Assembly (NCBI GenBank): GCA_001896555.1
Contig: MPOS01000029.1
Location: forward strand, 1-64,000
From: Candidatus Phosphitivorax anaerolimi
Lineage (GTDB): Bacteria > Desulfobacterota > Desulfomonilia > UBA1062
Direction: 5' to 3'
Length of the DNA: 64,000 bases
Shown here piece by piece: positions 50,879 to 60,979 of this stretch. The notes beneath the pieces were generated by a model. The model saw only the letters and a program-made list of their open reading frames with translations. It was not told the origin of the DNA and ran no database searches. Position 1 is the stretch's first letter, and the number at the start of each line of letters is the position of its first letter. Both the position numbers and the translations under genes were made by a program.

Positions 50879-52078
50879 TCACGGAGAAAATATTTTTCTT
50901 TGAGCGGCGGCAACCTCACCCAAGTGCTGCGGAGGCCGGTCGCGCCTGGAGAGGCCTTGTTTAAGGAGTGTGTTGTAGCGATACACGCAGACGAGCGTAT
51001 GAAAGTTGCACCCTGTGCAGGAATAACCGGCCCTGCCCTCCTCCGCACTCCAGTGATGGGAGATGAGCCCTTCGGAGGGATCGAAGAGGTCCGGGGAAAA
51101 GATCCACGCCAGCACCCTTCGCGCCCGTTCAAGATAGCGTCTGTCCCGGGTGGCCTCGTAGAGATCGAGAAACACCCACGCCATGATGTTGTTTCCGGAC
51201 AGGGCCCGGGTATCGGGCCTGGGGTGTCCGGAGAATCCTCCTGCTTCGTCCAGGCAGCACCGGTCCATGTATTCGAGCACCGAAAGGGCTTGATCGAGAT
51301 AGCGCGTCTCGCCCGTGGCACGATAGGCGCTCACCAGGGCCATCATCATGGTCCCCTGGGGCCAGTCGAGCATGTTCTGGTGGGTATACCGGCCTTCTTC
51401 GCCGTCCCAGCACTCATCTCCGGCCTGCTCCACCAGGGCGGTGCCCTTCAGGACAAACTCCTCGCGCGCATCAGCGGTATCAGCCATGCGGGCTGCAGTG
51501 AAGCACAGGTATGCAGTTGCGCCATAGACACTCGCCCGGTCACTGACAAAGGGGGTCAGTGCCCCGGGAAAGTATCGGGCGAGGACATATCCCAGCCTGA
51601 CTCCTCGCAGGAACGTCCGCCGGTACCGATCGTCACCCGTGGCGAGAAACGGCTGGGCAAGAGCGGGAAAGCCGATGACAACCTCCATGCTCGGCACCGG
51701 CCACAGCAGGCATTGGTTCACCATCCTTGCCTCGTGGGCTACGGTCCTGTCGGCCATGATGCGCAAGAGGTCTTCCTGCACATCATGGGCAAAGGCATAA
51801 AGCAGCATGGGGGCAAAGGCCGTGGCATCGCCCTGGAGATCGCCCTTCCAGTCTCCGCTCTCGTCCCAGGCACTTAAGATGAGCGTGGAGAGGACCGTGC
51901 AGAACTCATGCTCGAACTCGAACGAGGGGTGGGCCCGGCCGAGCGCCCGGGCTACATCGATACGGGTCATCTCAACCGGCTGTGGATCGGGGTTCAGCTG
52001 CCGGCACGCCTGTAGCCCCCAAAAAACAGCGCACAGCGCCGCAACGGCGAGAACTCCCTTTTCAAGGTTTTTTCGCAT
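50879..52078 (-). CDS. lipoprotein with six-hairpin glycosidase-like fold (399 aa)
   Basis: The N-terminus MRKNLEKGVLAVAALCAVFWGLQAC is a lipoprotein signal with lipobox GLQAC at Cys25. The remainder is alpha-helical with repeats of the (alpha/alpha) barrel type (GDDRYRRTFLRGVRLGYVLARY, ATGETRYLDQALSVLEYMDR, ATRDRRYLERARRVLAWIF) as in AGE isomerases and unsaturated glucuronyl hydrolases. A glycan- or cell-envelope-related role is plausible but no catalytic residue can be assigned. It starts inside the end of the upstream PAS-protein gene (17-base overlap), so they are co-translated. A longer reading to 52150 is unlikely. Confidence 0.7.
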   Translation of the reverse strand: MRKNLEKGVLAVAALCAVFWGLQACRQLNPDPQPVEMTRIDVARALGRAHPSFEFEHEFCTVLSTLILSAWDESGDWKGDLQGDATAFAPMLLYAFAHDVQEDLLRIMADRTVAHEARMVNQCLLWPVPSMEVVIGFPALAQPFLATGDDRYRRTFLRGVRLGYVLARYFPGALTPFVSDRASVYGATAYLCFTAARMADTADAREEFVLKGTALVEQAGDECWDGEEGRYTHQNMLDWPQGTMMMALVSAYRATGETRYLDQALSVLEYMDRCCLDEAGGFSGHPRPDTRALSGNNIMAWVFLDLYEATRDRRYLERARRVLAWIFSPDLFDPSEGLISHHWSAEEGRAGYSCTGCNFHTLVCVYRYNTLLKQGLSRRDRPPQHLGEVAAAQRKIFSP

Positions 52079-52820
52079 CCGGGAAAAACCTGCAAAAGCA
52101 CTCGGGACACAGACCATGGCTGAACGACGCGTCGGAATGTTCTTCCACATACTGCTCCAGCTGGTTCCAGTATCCCTTGTCGTCGCGGATTCTCTTGCAC
52201 CCGGCGCATATGGGAATCAGTCCGCGCAGGGTCTTGATCTTGCTCAGGGCGTCCTGAAGCTCGGCATTGAGCCTTTCCCGCTCCTCTTCGATGCGCTTGA
52301 GCTCGGTGATGTCCTGCAGGGTCTCGACCGCGGCGATCACCTCACCCGCATGGTTATAGACCGGCGATGCGTCGAAGATGAGGTACCGGGGCCTGCCCCC
52401 GACCTCGGCAAACCACCCCTCCGCATGGAGCCCGTGGGGCAGAAGGATCGAGGAGCCAAACACCCGGTAGTGCTCCTGCATGGTCTCCTGCCTGCCGTCT
52501 ATGATCAGATCGGAGAGGCACGGCCGCTCGCCCGGATAAAAAGGCCGCCAGTGTTCCGAGGTGCCCAGGATCTCTTCCGCCTTGATGCCGGTGAGCTCTT
52601 CGCAGGCAAGGTTCCAGTGGATCACCCGGTGAGCCCGGTCGATGGCGAACACGGCAACAGCGCAATGCCGGATCATGCTCTCGGATATCTCGAGCAGGTT
52701 TTCCAGAGTGTGGCCGGCCGTATGCCCGCAAGCCGGGCCGTCCTGCTGCCGGGTATGCCCTCCCGCCGCCTTAGGACCAGTTCCGCCGGTGCGTTTCACT
52801 TTTTTGTCACGAGAAGTCAT
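52062..52820 (-). CDS. PAS-domain protein with C-terminal Cys-rich module (252 aa)
   Basis: One PAS domain (about 45-180) with a PAC segment (AAVETLQDITELKRIEEER), a coiled coil to about 205, then the module IPICAGCKRIRDDKGYW...HGLCPECF with four cysteines. This end is common after PAS or receiver domains in anaerobic bacteria and may bind a metal, haem or redox signal; its output is unknown. No kinase domain is present. AAGGAG precedes the ATG. Overlaps the lipoprotein gene downstream and lies seven bases past the NfeD-like gene, so the three may form one operon. Confidence 0.8.
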   Translation of the reverse strand: MTSRDKKVKRTGGTGPKAAGGHTRQQDGPACGHTAGHTLENLLEISESMIRHCAVAVFAIDRAHRVIHWNLACEELTGIKAEEILGTSEHWRPFYPGERPCLSDLIIDGRQETMQEHYRVFGSSILLPHGLHAEGWFAEVGGRPRYLIFDASPVYNHAGEVIAAVETLQDITELKRIEEERERLNAELQDALSKIKTLRGLIPICAGCKRIRDDKGYWNQLEQYVEEHSDASFSHGLCPECFCRFFPDAKKP

Positions 52821-52826
52821 GCGGTC

Positions 52827-53255
52827 TCACTCCTTCTCATTTTCACATCCCGCAGGTTCCACGGACAGGGTGAGCCCTGTCCTGCCCGTCACCCTCACCT
52901 CCTGCCCTTTTTCCACGGCATCGGCCCCTTTAAGGATTTCCGCCTTCCAGAGCTCGCCCCTGACCTCGATGTATCCGGAAGGATCAAGCCTGTCTCTCGC
53001 CACACCGTACAGCCCCACGGGCGAACCCTGCTCGCGGCAGCTCCCGGTATCGTAGGCCCTCCAGACAAGGGGGTACAGGGCCACGTCTTTTGCCACCCAC
53101 AGAACGATCAGGAGCCAGAACAGCCATAATGGGAATGCGATCAGCCAGGTCCTTACAAAGAGCAGGACAATGACGAACACGAAAAGGCCGATGATCTGCA
53201 GAATCGCGTACCGGAGTATCACCCCGCCCTTCATGCACGTCTCTTTCACCGGCAT
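52827..53255 (-). CDS. NfeD-C (OB-fold) membrane protein (142 aa)
   Basis: Two N-terminal hydrophobic segments (about 12-55) are followed by an OB-fold of the NfeD C-terminal type (GLYGVARDRLDPSGYIEVRGELWKAEIL, then VTGRTGLTLSVEP). Full NfeD proteins carry a protease domain and pair with stomatins; this short form has neither and no stomatin gene is adjacent. Two starts are possible: ATG 53255 (AGGAAACAGGGA upstream) and ATG 53234. Likely first gene of the leftward group with the PAS protein and lipoprotein. Confidence 0.75.
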   Translation of the reverse strand: MPVKETCMKGGVILRYAILQIIGLFVFVIVLLFVRTWLIAFPLWLFWLLIVLWVAKDVALYPLVWRAYDTGSCREQGSPVGLYGVARDRLDPSGYIEVRGELWKAEILKGADAVEKGQEVRVTGRTGLTLSVEPAGCENEKE

Positions 53256-53367
53256 TCCCTGTTTCCTCAGTGGTTCATCCCCCCTGTTCGCGGGAGATTA
53301 TCGAACGAAGCACTGTCGAAGTCAAGCAACCGCCCCTCCTGCCTCTTAAAAAGCGAGAACAGTCATG

Positions 53368-53380
53368 GGGGTCAGGTCTC
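53368..53380. repeat. solo GGGGTCAGGTCTC half-repeat
   Basis: An exact 13-base copy of the core of the palindromic element at 62718, placed seven bases beyond the stop codon of the YheT-like gene. No second arm is near. Confidence 0.55.
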
Positions 53381-53387
53381 TTCCGTC

Positions 53388-54350
53388 TTAGAAAAGCTCG
53401 AGCATTTTCTCTTCATACCAGGTGGCGCCGAGCAGGCTTGAGAGAAAACCGTTGTGGCCGCCATAGTCATGGATAATGAGCTTTCCGTAAGGGGCAAGAC
53501 GCAGCCCGGTAAAATCGCCGGCCGGTATGGCCGGGTCGTCCCGCGATATGAGGATGGTCGTGGGCACCGGGGCCTCTTCGAGGACCGAGCCGGTGATGGT
53601 ATACCCGCGAAAATACTCCTCCATGCCGGCATAGATGCCCGAAGCCCTGATGAGCGCCTCGGTGAGGCCGATGACGGTCTTTATGGGGAGCAGGCCGGAG
53701 AAATCGTAGAGGTTGGGGTACAGGGCCTGTTTCTTGCGCAGGGACCTCCGCCATTTTTTGAGAAAGTACCAGCGCAAGAGCCCGCTATTGTCGATTGCCC
53801 TGCTCGACCTGGCCGGATCGACCACCGGACTCACCGCCATGACGTGCCTCAGGGTTTCGATGGGCTCACGCGCACACCTGCAGGCGATCCTCAGCGCGAA
53901 ATTGCCTCCGAGGGAAAACCCGGCAAGATAGACGCCGCTGCCACGGGCGAGCGCTGCGGCCTGTTTGACGGCGGAGAACACCTCGTCTAGGAGCGTGGCA
54001 TAGAAGAGCCCCTCGTTGAGATGATGGGTATCGCCGTGGTCCCGGAGATTGAGCCGGAACACATCATACCCATGGGCGTGGAGAAACCTCCCGGTATGCA
54101 GGATGTAGGTGGACGACGCGCTGCCCTCCCACCCGTGGATGAGAATGACCAGGCCCTTTGCCTCCTCGCCCGGCGCAGGGGAGTGAAATCCCTGCAGCCT
54201 CACACCGTCAACGGTGTCGAAAATCATCTCGCGGCTGCAGGCGGCCATGGGGTTGGGGCCCAGGGTGCGAATCCTGCTGCTGGCCAGGACGGTCTGTGCA
54301 TAGGGCGCCCGCAGGTGGGCGGGGGGAATGAAATCGCTGTCTGATCTCAC
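53388..54350 (-). CDS. alpha/beta hydrolase, YheT family (320 aa)
   Basis: Serine hydrolase of the YheT/EMB8 group. The oxyanion region is VILIHGWEGSASSTY; the nucleophile elbow is GFSLGGNFALR; a late Asp in ISRDDPAIPAG and His in DYGGHNGF complete the triad. Substrates are probably lipid or carboxylic esters. The start is GTG 54350 with AGGAGGAGAGAGG directly upstream; an in-frame start at 54503 would add 51 Pro/Cys-rich residues unlike the family. Single gene; the 199 bases before it show no gene. Confidence 0.85.
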   Translation of the reverse strand: MRSDSDFIPPAHLRAPYAQTVLASSRIRTLGPNPMAACSREMIFDTVDGVRLQGFHSPAPGEEAKGLVILIHGWEGSASSTYILHTGRFLHAHGYDVFRLNLRDHGDTHHLNEGLFYATLLDEVFSAVKQAAALARGSGVYLAGFSLGGNFALRIACRCAREPIETLRHVMAVSPVVDPARSSRAIDNSGLLRWYFLKKWRRSLRKKQALYPNLYDFSGLLPIKTVIGLTEALIRASGIYAGMEEYFRGYTITGSVLEEAPVPTTILISRDDPAIPAGDFTGLRLAPYGKLIIHDYGGHNGFLSSLLGATWYEEKMLELF

Positions 54351-54549
54351 CCTCTCTCCTCCTTCCTGTGCAGCGGGCGCCCCGGGTGCCGGCCCGGACC
54401 TGAGTATGAGATATCCGGATGCAGCCTTCTGCCCGTCCCGGCACCGGCACAGATGCGTATTGACCGGACACGGCTCCCCGGACGCCTGCAGGAACGCAGG
54501 CATATCTCACCCGACTGCAGGCCCCTGCCCGGAGTCGCCTGCATCCCTG

Positions 54550-55266
54550 CTACACCATGAGGTTGAGCGGCTCGATGTAGGCAGGGTCTTCGTTTTCCAT
54601 GACCTCGATGATGTGCTTGTGGAGCCGCAGCTTGTGCTGTCCGAAAATGGCCCTGCCCTTGTGGTAGGTCTTTGCATAGGCAAGGCTCTCGCGCATGAGC
54701 TCATCGGCATCGGCGCAGGCCTTTATGACCACGTGGTGCTCCTCGAGCTCTTTGGCCCCTACGCGCCTCCCGCTGAACACCAGCTCTTCGAGTTTGTAGT
54801 AGGGGATCGCCTTCCGAAGGATCTGGAGCATGGCGGGAAGGAAGGGTATATTCACATCCACCTCGGGAAAGCAGAAATAGCCCCTGTCGGCCTTCATGAA
54901 GCGGTAGTCACAGGTGCAGGCCAGGATGCTGCCGTTGCCGAAGGTGTGTCCGTTCATGGCGGCGATGACGGGCATGGGAAAGAGGAGTATCCGCTTGAAC
55001 ACGCTGTTCATGTCGTACATGAACTTTTTTATGGATGCGAAGTCCTTGTTCTGCATGGCACCGGTGATCCACACCAGGTCGATGCCCTGGGACCAGCTCT
55101 TGGGGTCGCTGGAGGTGAGCACCACCGAGAAGATCTCCTGGTCTTTTTCGATCTCGTCGAATACGCCGAGCATGCCTGTGGCAAAATCCGGATTGTGCCG
55201 GTTTTCGGTGTTGTTCATGATGACGACGGCAACGGATTCATCCTTTTTCCATTCAACGACAGCCAT
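54550..55266 (-). CDS. enoyl-CoA hydratase/isomerase family protein (238 aa)
   Basis: Crotonase fold with a CoA-binding region (DPKSWSQGIDL) and the oxyanion-hole glycine in NGHTFGNGS. A single acidic residue in the FCFPEVDV segment stands where Delta3,Delta2-enoyl-CoA isomerases place their only catalytic glutamate, and the second glutamate of hydratases (in the A-G-G helix) is missing, so an isomerase is more likely than a hydratase. ATG 55266 follows GAGGAGGATACC; a longer reading to 55284 starts on that ribosome site. Divergent from serA. Confidence 0.85.
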   Translation of the reverse strand: MAVVEWKKDESVAVVIMNNTENRHNPDFATGMLGVFDEIEKDQEIFSVVLTSSDPKSWSQGIDLVWITGAMQNKDFASIKKFMYDMNSVFKRILLFPMPVIAAMNGHTFGNGSILACTCDYRFMKADRGYFCFPEVDVNIPFLPAMLQILRKAIPYYKLEELVFSGRRVGAKELEEHHVVIKACADADELMRESLAYAKTYHKGRAIFGQHKLRLHKHIIEVMENEDPAYIEPLNLMV

Positions 55267-55420
55267 GGTATCCTCCTCTTTCATGATTTATGCAGATACA
55301 TTTTCTTTTTCTTAACACAGATCGTCGTAAAAATGCAGAGAGGAATCGCAGCCGTATCTCCCAGCCCGGCTCCGAGTTCGCTCGATCGGCAGTCAGGACC
55401 ATGGATTACCCTGTAAATTA

Positions 55421-55449
55421 TTGACACTCTCCTGCCCATTTGTTACAAG
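55421..55449 (+). promoter_or_regulatory. serA promoter
   Basis: Perfect -35 TTGACA (55421-55426), 17-base spacer, -10 TACAAG (55444-55449, four of six). Predicted start near 55456, giving a leader of about 35 bases before the GTG at 55491. Confidence 0.6.
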
Positions 55450-55490
55450 GGCTGCGGACTTTGATTCTACCCTAGTAGGAGGATATTGTC

Positions 55491-57077
55491 GTGAAAGTAC
55501 TCGTAAGTGATAAATTATCTGATAAGGGCGTTGAAATTCTCAGAAACGGCGGCCTCGACGTTGATGTCAAGACCGGCCTCAAGCCGGAAGAGCTGGTGAA
55601 GATCATCGGCGAATACGACGGCCTGGTAGTGCGGTCCGCTACCAAGGCGACCCAGGAGATCATCTCAGCCGGCAAAAAGCTCAAGGTCATCGGCCGGGCG
55701 GGTGCCGGCGTCGACAACATCGATATTTCCGCTGCCAGCAAGCAGGGCATCGTGGTCATGAACACGCCGGGCGGCAACACCGTGACCACCGGCGAGCACA
55801 CCATCGCCCTGATGATGGCCATGACGCGCAATATCCCGCAGGCCAACATGCTCATGAAGCAGTCCAAGTGGGAGAAAAAGGCACTGGAGGGCCGGGAGGT
55901 CTTCAACAAGACCATCGGGATCATCGGCCTCGGCAGGGTCGGCTCGGTGGTGGCGTCGCGTGCGCAGGGCCTGAAAATGAACGTGCTGGTGTACGACCCC
56001 TTCATCACCCAGGAGCTGGCCGAGCAGCAGGGCTATGAGCTGGTGAGCCTGGACGAGCTCTATGCCCGGTCTGATTACATCACGGTGCATACGCCCAAGA
56101 CAAAGGAGACCATCGGGCTGGTCAACAAGGACGCCTTTGCCAAGATGAAGAAGGGCGTCATGATCATCAACTGCGCCCGGGGCGGCATCATCAACGAGAA
56201 GGACCTCATCGATGCGCTCGACTCGGGCAAGGTGGCCGGTGCCGCGATCGACGTGTATGAAAAAGAGCCGCCGGAAGACTGGTCCCTGGCGATGCATCCA
56301 AAGGTTGTCAGCACTCCCCACCTGGGGGCATCCACCTACGAGGCCCAGGAGAACGTGGCGCTCGCCATTGCCGAGCAGATAGTTGACTATCTCAATAACG
56401 GCATCATCCGAAACGCAGTCAACGCCCCGTCGGTAGCGCCCGAGATGCTCCCCAAAGTCAAGCCCTATATCGAGCTCTCGGAGAAGATGGGGACCTTCTT
56501 CGGCCAGATCATCGGCCAGGTCACCTCCGACAGGTTAAAGAAGGTGAGCTTCACCTATACGGGCGATGCGGCCGCTATAGACACCAGGCCGGTCACCATC
56601 GCAGGGCTCAAGGGCCTTCTTTCCATCGTCACCGATGAGGTCAACTATGTCAATGCGCCGGTTCTGCTCAAGGAGCGCGGCATCGACCTGGAGGAGACCC
56701 AGACGAGCAAAGAGGCGATCTACACCAACACCATCCGGATCAGCCTGGAGTTCGATTCCGGCACCCGCACCCTGGAGGGATCGGTCTTCTATCCTGGAGA
56801 CTTAAGGATTGTCAGCATCGACAACTACTCCATCGAGGCCATCCCGGAAGGCTACATGCTGGTGATCTACAACAAAGACCTGCCGGGCACCGTGGGCAGG
56901 ATCGCCACAATAATCGGCGAGAGCAATGTCAACATCGCACGACTCTTCCTCGGCCGTGACAGGCAGCAGGGGACTGCAATCATCATCATCAATCTCGACA
57001 CCGAGGCCCCCAGGGACGTCATCGAGAAGATCGCGAAATTCCCCAACGCCTTGTCGGTCCAGGAGGTCAAAGTCTAA
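55491..57077 (+). CDS. serA: D-3-phosphoglycerate dehydrogenase (528 aa)
   Basis: First step of serine synthesis, 3-phosphoglycerate to 3-phosphohydroxypyruvate with NAD. The full long form: catalytic and Rossmann domains (1-315) with GLGRVGS, Arg in NCARGG, Glu in YEKEPPE and His in STPHLGAS, then the intervening ASB domain (about 320-450) and a C-terminal ACT domain (about 455-528) that may bind serine. The start is GTG with TAGGAGG seven bases upstream. Followed after 30 bases by purA, probably co-transcribed. Confidence 0.95.
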   Translation: MKVLVSDKLSDKGVEILRNGGLDVDVKTGLKPEELVKIIGEYDGLVVRSATKATQEIISAGKKLKVIGRAGAGVDNIDISAASKQGIVVMNTPGGNTVTTGEHTIALMMAMTRNIPQANMLMKQSKWEKKALEGREVFNKTIGIIGLGRVGSVVASRAQGLKMNVLVYDPFITQELAEQQGYELVSLDELYARSDYITVHTPKTKETIGLVNKDAFAKMKKGVMIINCARGGIINEKDLIDALDSGKVAGAAIDVYEKEPPEDWSLAMHPKVVSTPHLGASTYEAQENVALAIAEQIVDYLNNGIIRNAVNAPSVAPEMLPKVKPYIELSEKMGTFFGQIIGQVTSDRLKKVSFTYTGDAAAIDTRPVTIAGLKGLLSIVTDEVNYVNAPVLLKERGIDLEETQTSKEAIYTNTIRISLEFDSGTRTLEGSVFYPGDLRIVSIDNYSIEAIPEGYMLVIYNKDLPGTVGRIATIIGESNVNIARLFLGRDRQQGTAIIIINLDTEAPRDVIEKIAKFPNALSVQEVKV

Positions 57078-58391
<1,314 letters not shown>

Positions 58392-58421
58392 GAGTCTTCA
58401 TAAAGCAAATTCGGTTTTACT

Positions 58422-58447
58422 AAAGGCCCCTGACCGGGGCCTTTTTA
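58422..58447 (+). terminator. rho-independent terminator after purA
   Basis: Stem aaaggcccc (58422-58430), loop tgacc, ggggccttt (58436-58444), then further T. Its A-rich 5' side means it could also work for the convergent small gene at 58454. Confidence 0.85.
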
Positions 58448-58453
58448 TTACCC

Positions 58454-58660
58454 TCAGGAATGTCTGGCGCTCGAACAGCCTCCACAGCTGGTTGCGCTGC
58501 ACGACCCGCAGTTCGATTTGCCGGAGGCCGGGCGGGAGATCTTCTTTTTCACATTACCGCCTCCGCACTTCGGGCATTCAGGGGGATTCTGGGCGGAAAT
58601 CGGCATAAGCCGCTCGAACTCCTCGCCGCAGTCCTTGCACTGGTATTCGTAGATGGGCAT
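58454..58660 (-). CDS. FmdB-type zinc ribbon protein (68 aa)
   Basis: Short protein starting MPIYEYQCKDCGEEFERL with two CxxC knuckles (CKDC, CPKC), the standard putative regulatory FmdB domain. The tail is Cys/Ser/Gly-rich (SNCGSCSATSCGGCSSARHS) and may bind more metal. GGAGGAATGA precedes the ATG. Function unproven in this family. Converges on purA across the terminator. Confidence 0.88.
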   Translation of the reverse strand: MPIYEYQCKDCGEEFERLMPISAQNPPECPKCGGGNVKKKISRPASGKSNCGSCSATSCGGCSSARHS

Positions 58661-58980
58661 TCATTCCTCCTTGATTGTCCCTTTGCGGTACTACTAATGC
58701 CTGACTGGTGAAAAGTCAATGAGGTACACTCCCCAAGCCCGAGCTTAAAAAAGACTGCCCCAAAGCACGCTTGACAACCACCCGCTCAAACCGCCCCATA
58801 GCGGCAGAGACTCGGATGGCGGGAGAAAAAAACGAGTGGGTGAGCCAGCGGACGGCAAGGCTGGTGAAGCATCTCGTGTGGTGTGACCGCATTCGGTTTG
58901 ATGATAAGCGGCTGACATTATTCTCTCTTATTGACAAGCCGGCTGTCTCCCTTTAGTCTGGACCAAGGAGGAGGACTTAC
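58661..58980. other. divergent intergenic region, no gene seen
   Basis: 320 bases between the FmdB-like gene and the dienoyl-CoA isomerase-like gene. A perfect TTGACA at 58931-58936 has only a poor -10 (58954-58959). Short open frames lack ribosome sites. No repeats or RNA motifs were recognised. Confidence 0.5.
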
Positions 58981-59805
58981 ATGAGCACATCATATAATTT
59001 TTACAAGGTAGAGAAAAAAGACAATGTCGCATGGGTCTTTCTGAACAGGCCGGAAAAGAAAAACGCCATGGGGCCCGATGCCTGGCGGGAGATCGTCCCC
59101 ATCTTCGCAGACATCGAAGCCGACGACGAGATCAGGGTCGCGGTCATTGCAGGCGAGGGCAAGGACTTCTCGGCGGGCATCGACCTCGTGGGCATGGCCC
59201 CCTTGATCCCCACCCTCAAAAACTGGGACATGAGTGCCAAGGCCACGGTCAAGCTCTTCAAAGACATCTTTCCCCTGCAGGATTCTATGACCTGCGTTGA
59301 GAAATGCTCCAAGCCCGTGATCTGCGCGTTTCACGGGTACTGCATCGGGGCAGCCCTCGACCTGGGCGCGGCCTGCGACATCCGCCTGGCATCTGAAGAC
59401 GCCCGGATATCCCTGCGCGAGGCGGCCGTGGCCATCATCGCGGACGTTGGCGTGCTCCAGCGGCTCCCCCACATCGTGGGCCAGGGCGTCACCCGGGAGA
59501 TGGCCTTCACGGCAAAATTCATCACCGCCCGCCGGGCACTCCAGGTGAACCTGGTCAACGAAGTCTACCCTGACAAGGAGGCCCTGCTCAAGGGCGCCGC
59601 CGACCTTGCCGCAGAGATCGCCGCGCAGGCACCCCTGGCGGTCCAGGGAGCCAAGGAGGTCTTGAATTACTGCCGGGGCAAGAGCATCGCCGACGGCCTG
59701 GAATACGTCGCAGCCCGCAGCGCCATGATCCTTCCCTCGGAAGACCTGGCCGAGACCATGGCAGCCTTCATGGAAAAACGCACGCCCAAATACAAAGGCA
59801 AATAA
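58981..59805 (+). CDS. crotonase family protein, dienoyl-CoA isomerase-like (274 aa)
   Basis: Three acidic residues match rat Delta3,5-Delta2,4-dienoyl-CoA isomerase exactly in spacing: Asp127, Glu147 and Asp155 (Asp176, Glu196, Asp204 there), the last in the typical ADVGVLQRLP. CoA-binding FSAGIDLVGM and oxyanion glycine HGYCIGAAL are present. It probably shifts double bonds in unsaturated acyl-CoAs during beta-oxidation. Strong AAGGAGGAGG site. Followed by a large palindromic repeat. Confidence 0.87.
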   Translation: MSTSYNFYKVEKKDNVAWVFLNRPEKKNAMGPDAWREIVPIFADIEADDEIRVAVIAGEGKDFSAGIDLVGMAPLIPTLKNWDMSAKATVKLFKDIFPLQDSMTCVEKCSKPVICAFHGYCIGAALDLGAACDIRLASEDARISLREAAVAIIADVGVLQRLPHIVGQGVTREMAFTAKFITARRALQVNLVNEVYPDKEALLKGAADLAAEIAAQAPLAVQGAKEVLNYCRGKSIADGLEYVAARSAMILPSEDLAETMAAFMEKRTPKYKGK

Positions 59806-59817
59806 AAATCGGTGAGG

Positions 59818-59894
59818 GAAATTGGGAAACTGGGGACGGGTGCAGATTAGCAAGTTAAACTGAACCCGTCCCCAGTTTTCCTCCCCCCAATTTC
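59818..59894. repeat. long inverted repeat with GGGGACGGGT core
   Basis: Inner arms aaactggggacgggt (59827-59841) and acccgtccccagttt (59864-59878) pair perfectly over 15 bases. Outer segments gaaattggg (59818-59826) and cccaatttc (59886-59894) pair after a small bulge. Loop 22 bases. It starts 13 bases past the isomerase stop, and could terminate it as well as being a REP/MITE-like unit. Confidence 0.7.
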
Positions 59895-59939
59895 ACAGAT
59901 CTAAAGTTTCTCAGGGGTTTTTTCCGATGAAGATCATAC

Positions 59940-60968
59940 ATGAAAAAGAGACGAACCAAACGGCAGAAGACCCTTTCCTGGGGCCAACTCTTTGCAAACG
60001 CGAAGATCAACGGCCATCCTCTCAAGCTTCCTGTCCTGGATATCTCCATCGGCGGGATGGGAGTGCTGGTGACCAACGGATTCTCGCTGCTGCAGGAGGG
60101 GGCCGAGATACATATCGAAACCCTTGAAAAACAGGGAACCATAATCGCCACCGATATCCACGGCCGAATCGCCTATCTCGGCCCGGGCGTTCCCACCCGG
60201 GCGGGCATCGATTTTTCGCCTGCGGAGACACCGATCGAGGCCTACGCCAAGCTCCACGGCACCAGAGACGATACGGGCATGCTCGTCACGGACAAAGACG
60301 AGATCCTGCGCATCTTCAACGAGGTCAAGCGCTGGTCGCGCGGATTTGGCGACATGCTCATGATCTATCGGCAGAAGGCCATCCCTGTGGAGTTCTTCTA
60401 CCTCAGGCCCCAGATCAACAACATGGTGTTGAGGATCGTGAGGATCTCGGAGTTCCGGCTCCCCTTTCAGCCTCAGGTGGGCACGGTCTACCCCTTCTAT
60501 CTCTTCAAGGACGTCAATGTCATGCTCTTCCACGCACAGGTGCAGGATGTCATCAAGAACATCATGGAGACCAGCTGGCCCGAGACCATGCAGCATGTCA
60601 GCAGGCGCAGCGTGCTGAGATATTTCGTCACGGGACAGGAGCCTCTGACCGCTACCATCGTGCACCCCATCAGTCTGGAGAAGATCGGGGCCATGGTGTG
60701 GGACATCAGCATCGAGGGGATGGGGATCGAGATACTAGACGAAGACAAGACCCCCCTCATCGAGGGCATGAACCTTCCCGAGATCAACATCGAACTGCCC
60801 ACGGGCGGCGTCACGGCAACGGGCATCGTCCGCTCGGTCAGATGCGAGAAGGTTCTCGACAAGACCCAGGTGGGCATCGAGTTTATCGGCGGGTCAAAGC
60901 ACTATCGCGACAAAATCCTGAGCTATATCCTCGACAAGGACTTCCCGTCGGAGACGCTCATCTCTTAA
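59940..60968 (+). CDS. tandem PilZ-domain protein (342 aa)
   Basis: Two PilZ-like halves. The C-terminal one has the full cyclic-di-GMP signature, RRSVLR (about 221-226) and DISIEG about 30 residues later. The N-terminal one shows basic RRTKR at 4-8 and DISIGG near 35. A middle region (about 105-215) resembles the N-domain of YcgR-like proteins. It is a probable cyclic-di-GMP receptor controlling motility, polysaccharide or another output. No signal peptide. The ribosome site is weak. Its end is 11 bases from the convergent epimerase stop. Confidence 0.8.
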   Translation: MKKRRTKRQKTLSWGQLFANAKINGHPLKLPVLDISIGGMGVLVTNGFSLLQEGAEIHIETLEKQGTIIATDIHGRIAYLGPGVPTRAGIDFSPAETPIEAYAKLHGTRDDTGMLVTDKDEILRIFNEVKRWSRGFGDMLMIYRQKAIPVEFFYLRPQINNMVLRIVRISEFRLPFQPQVGTVYPFYLFKDVNVMLFHAQVQDVIKNIMETSWPETMQHVSRRSVLRYFVTGQEPLTATIVHPISLEKIGAMVWDISIEGMGIEILDEDKTPLIEGMNLPEINIELPTGGVTATGIVRSVRCEKVLDKTQVGIEFIGGSKHYRDKILSYILDKDFPSETLIS

Positions 60969-60979
60969 AAATCCAATTC

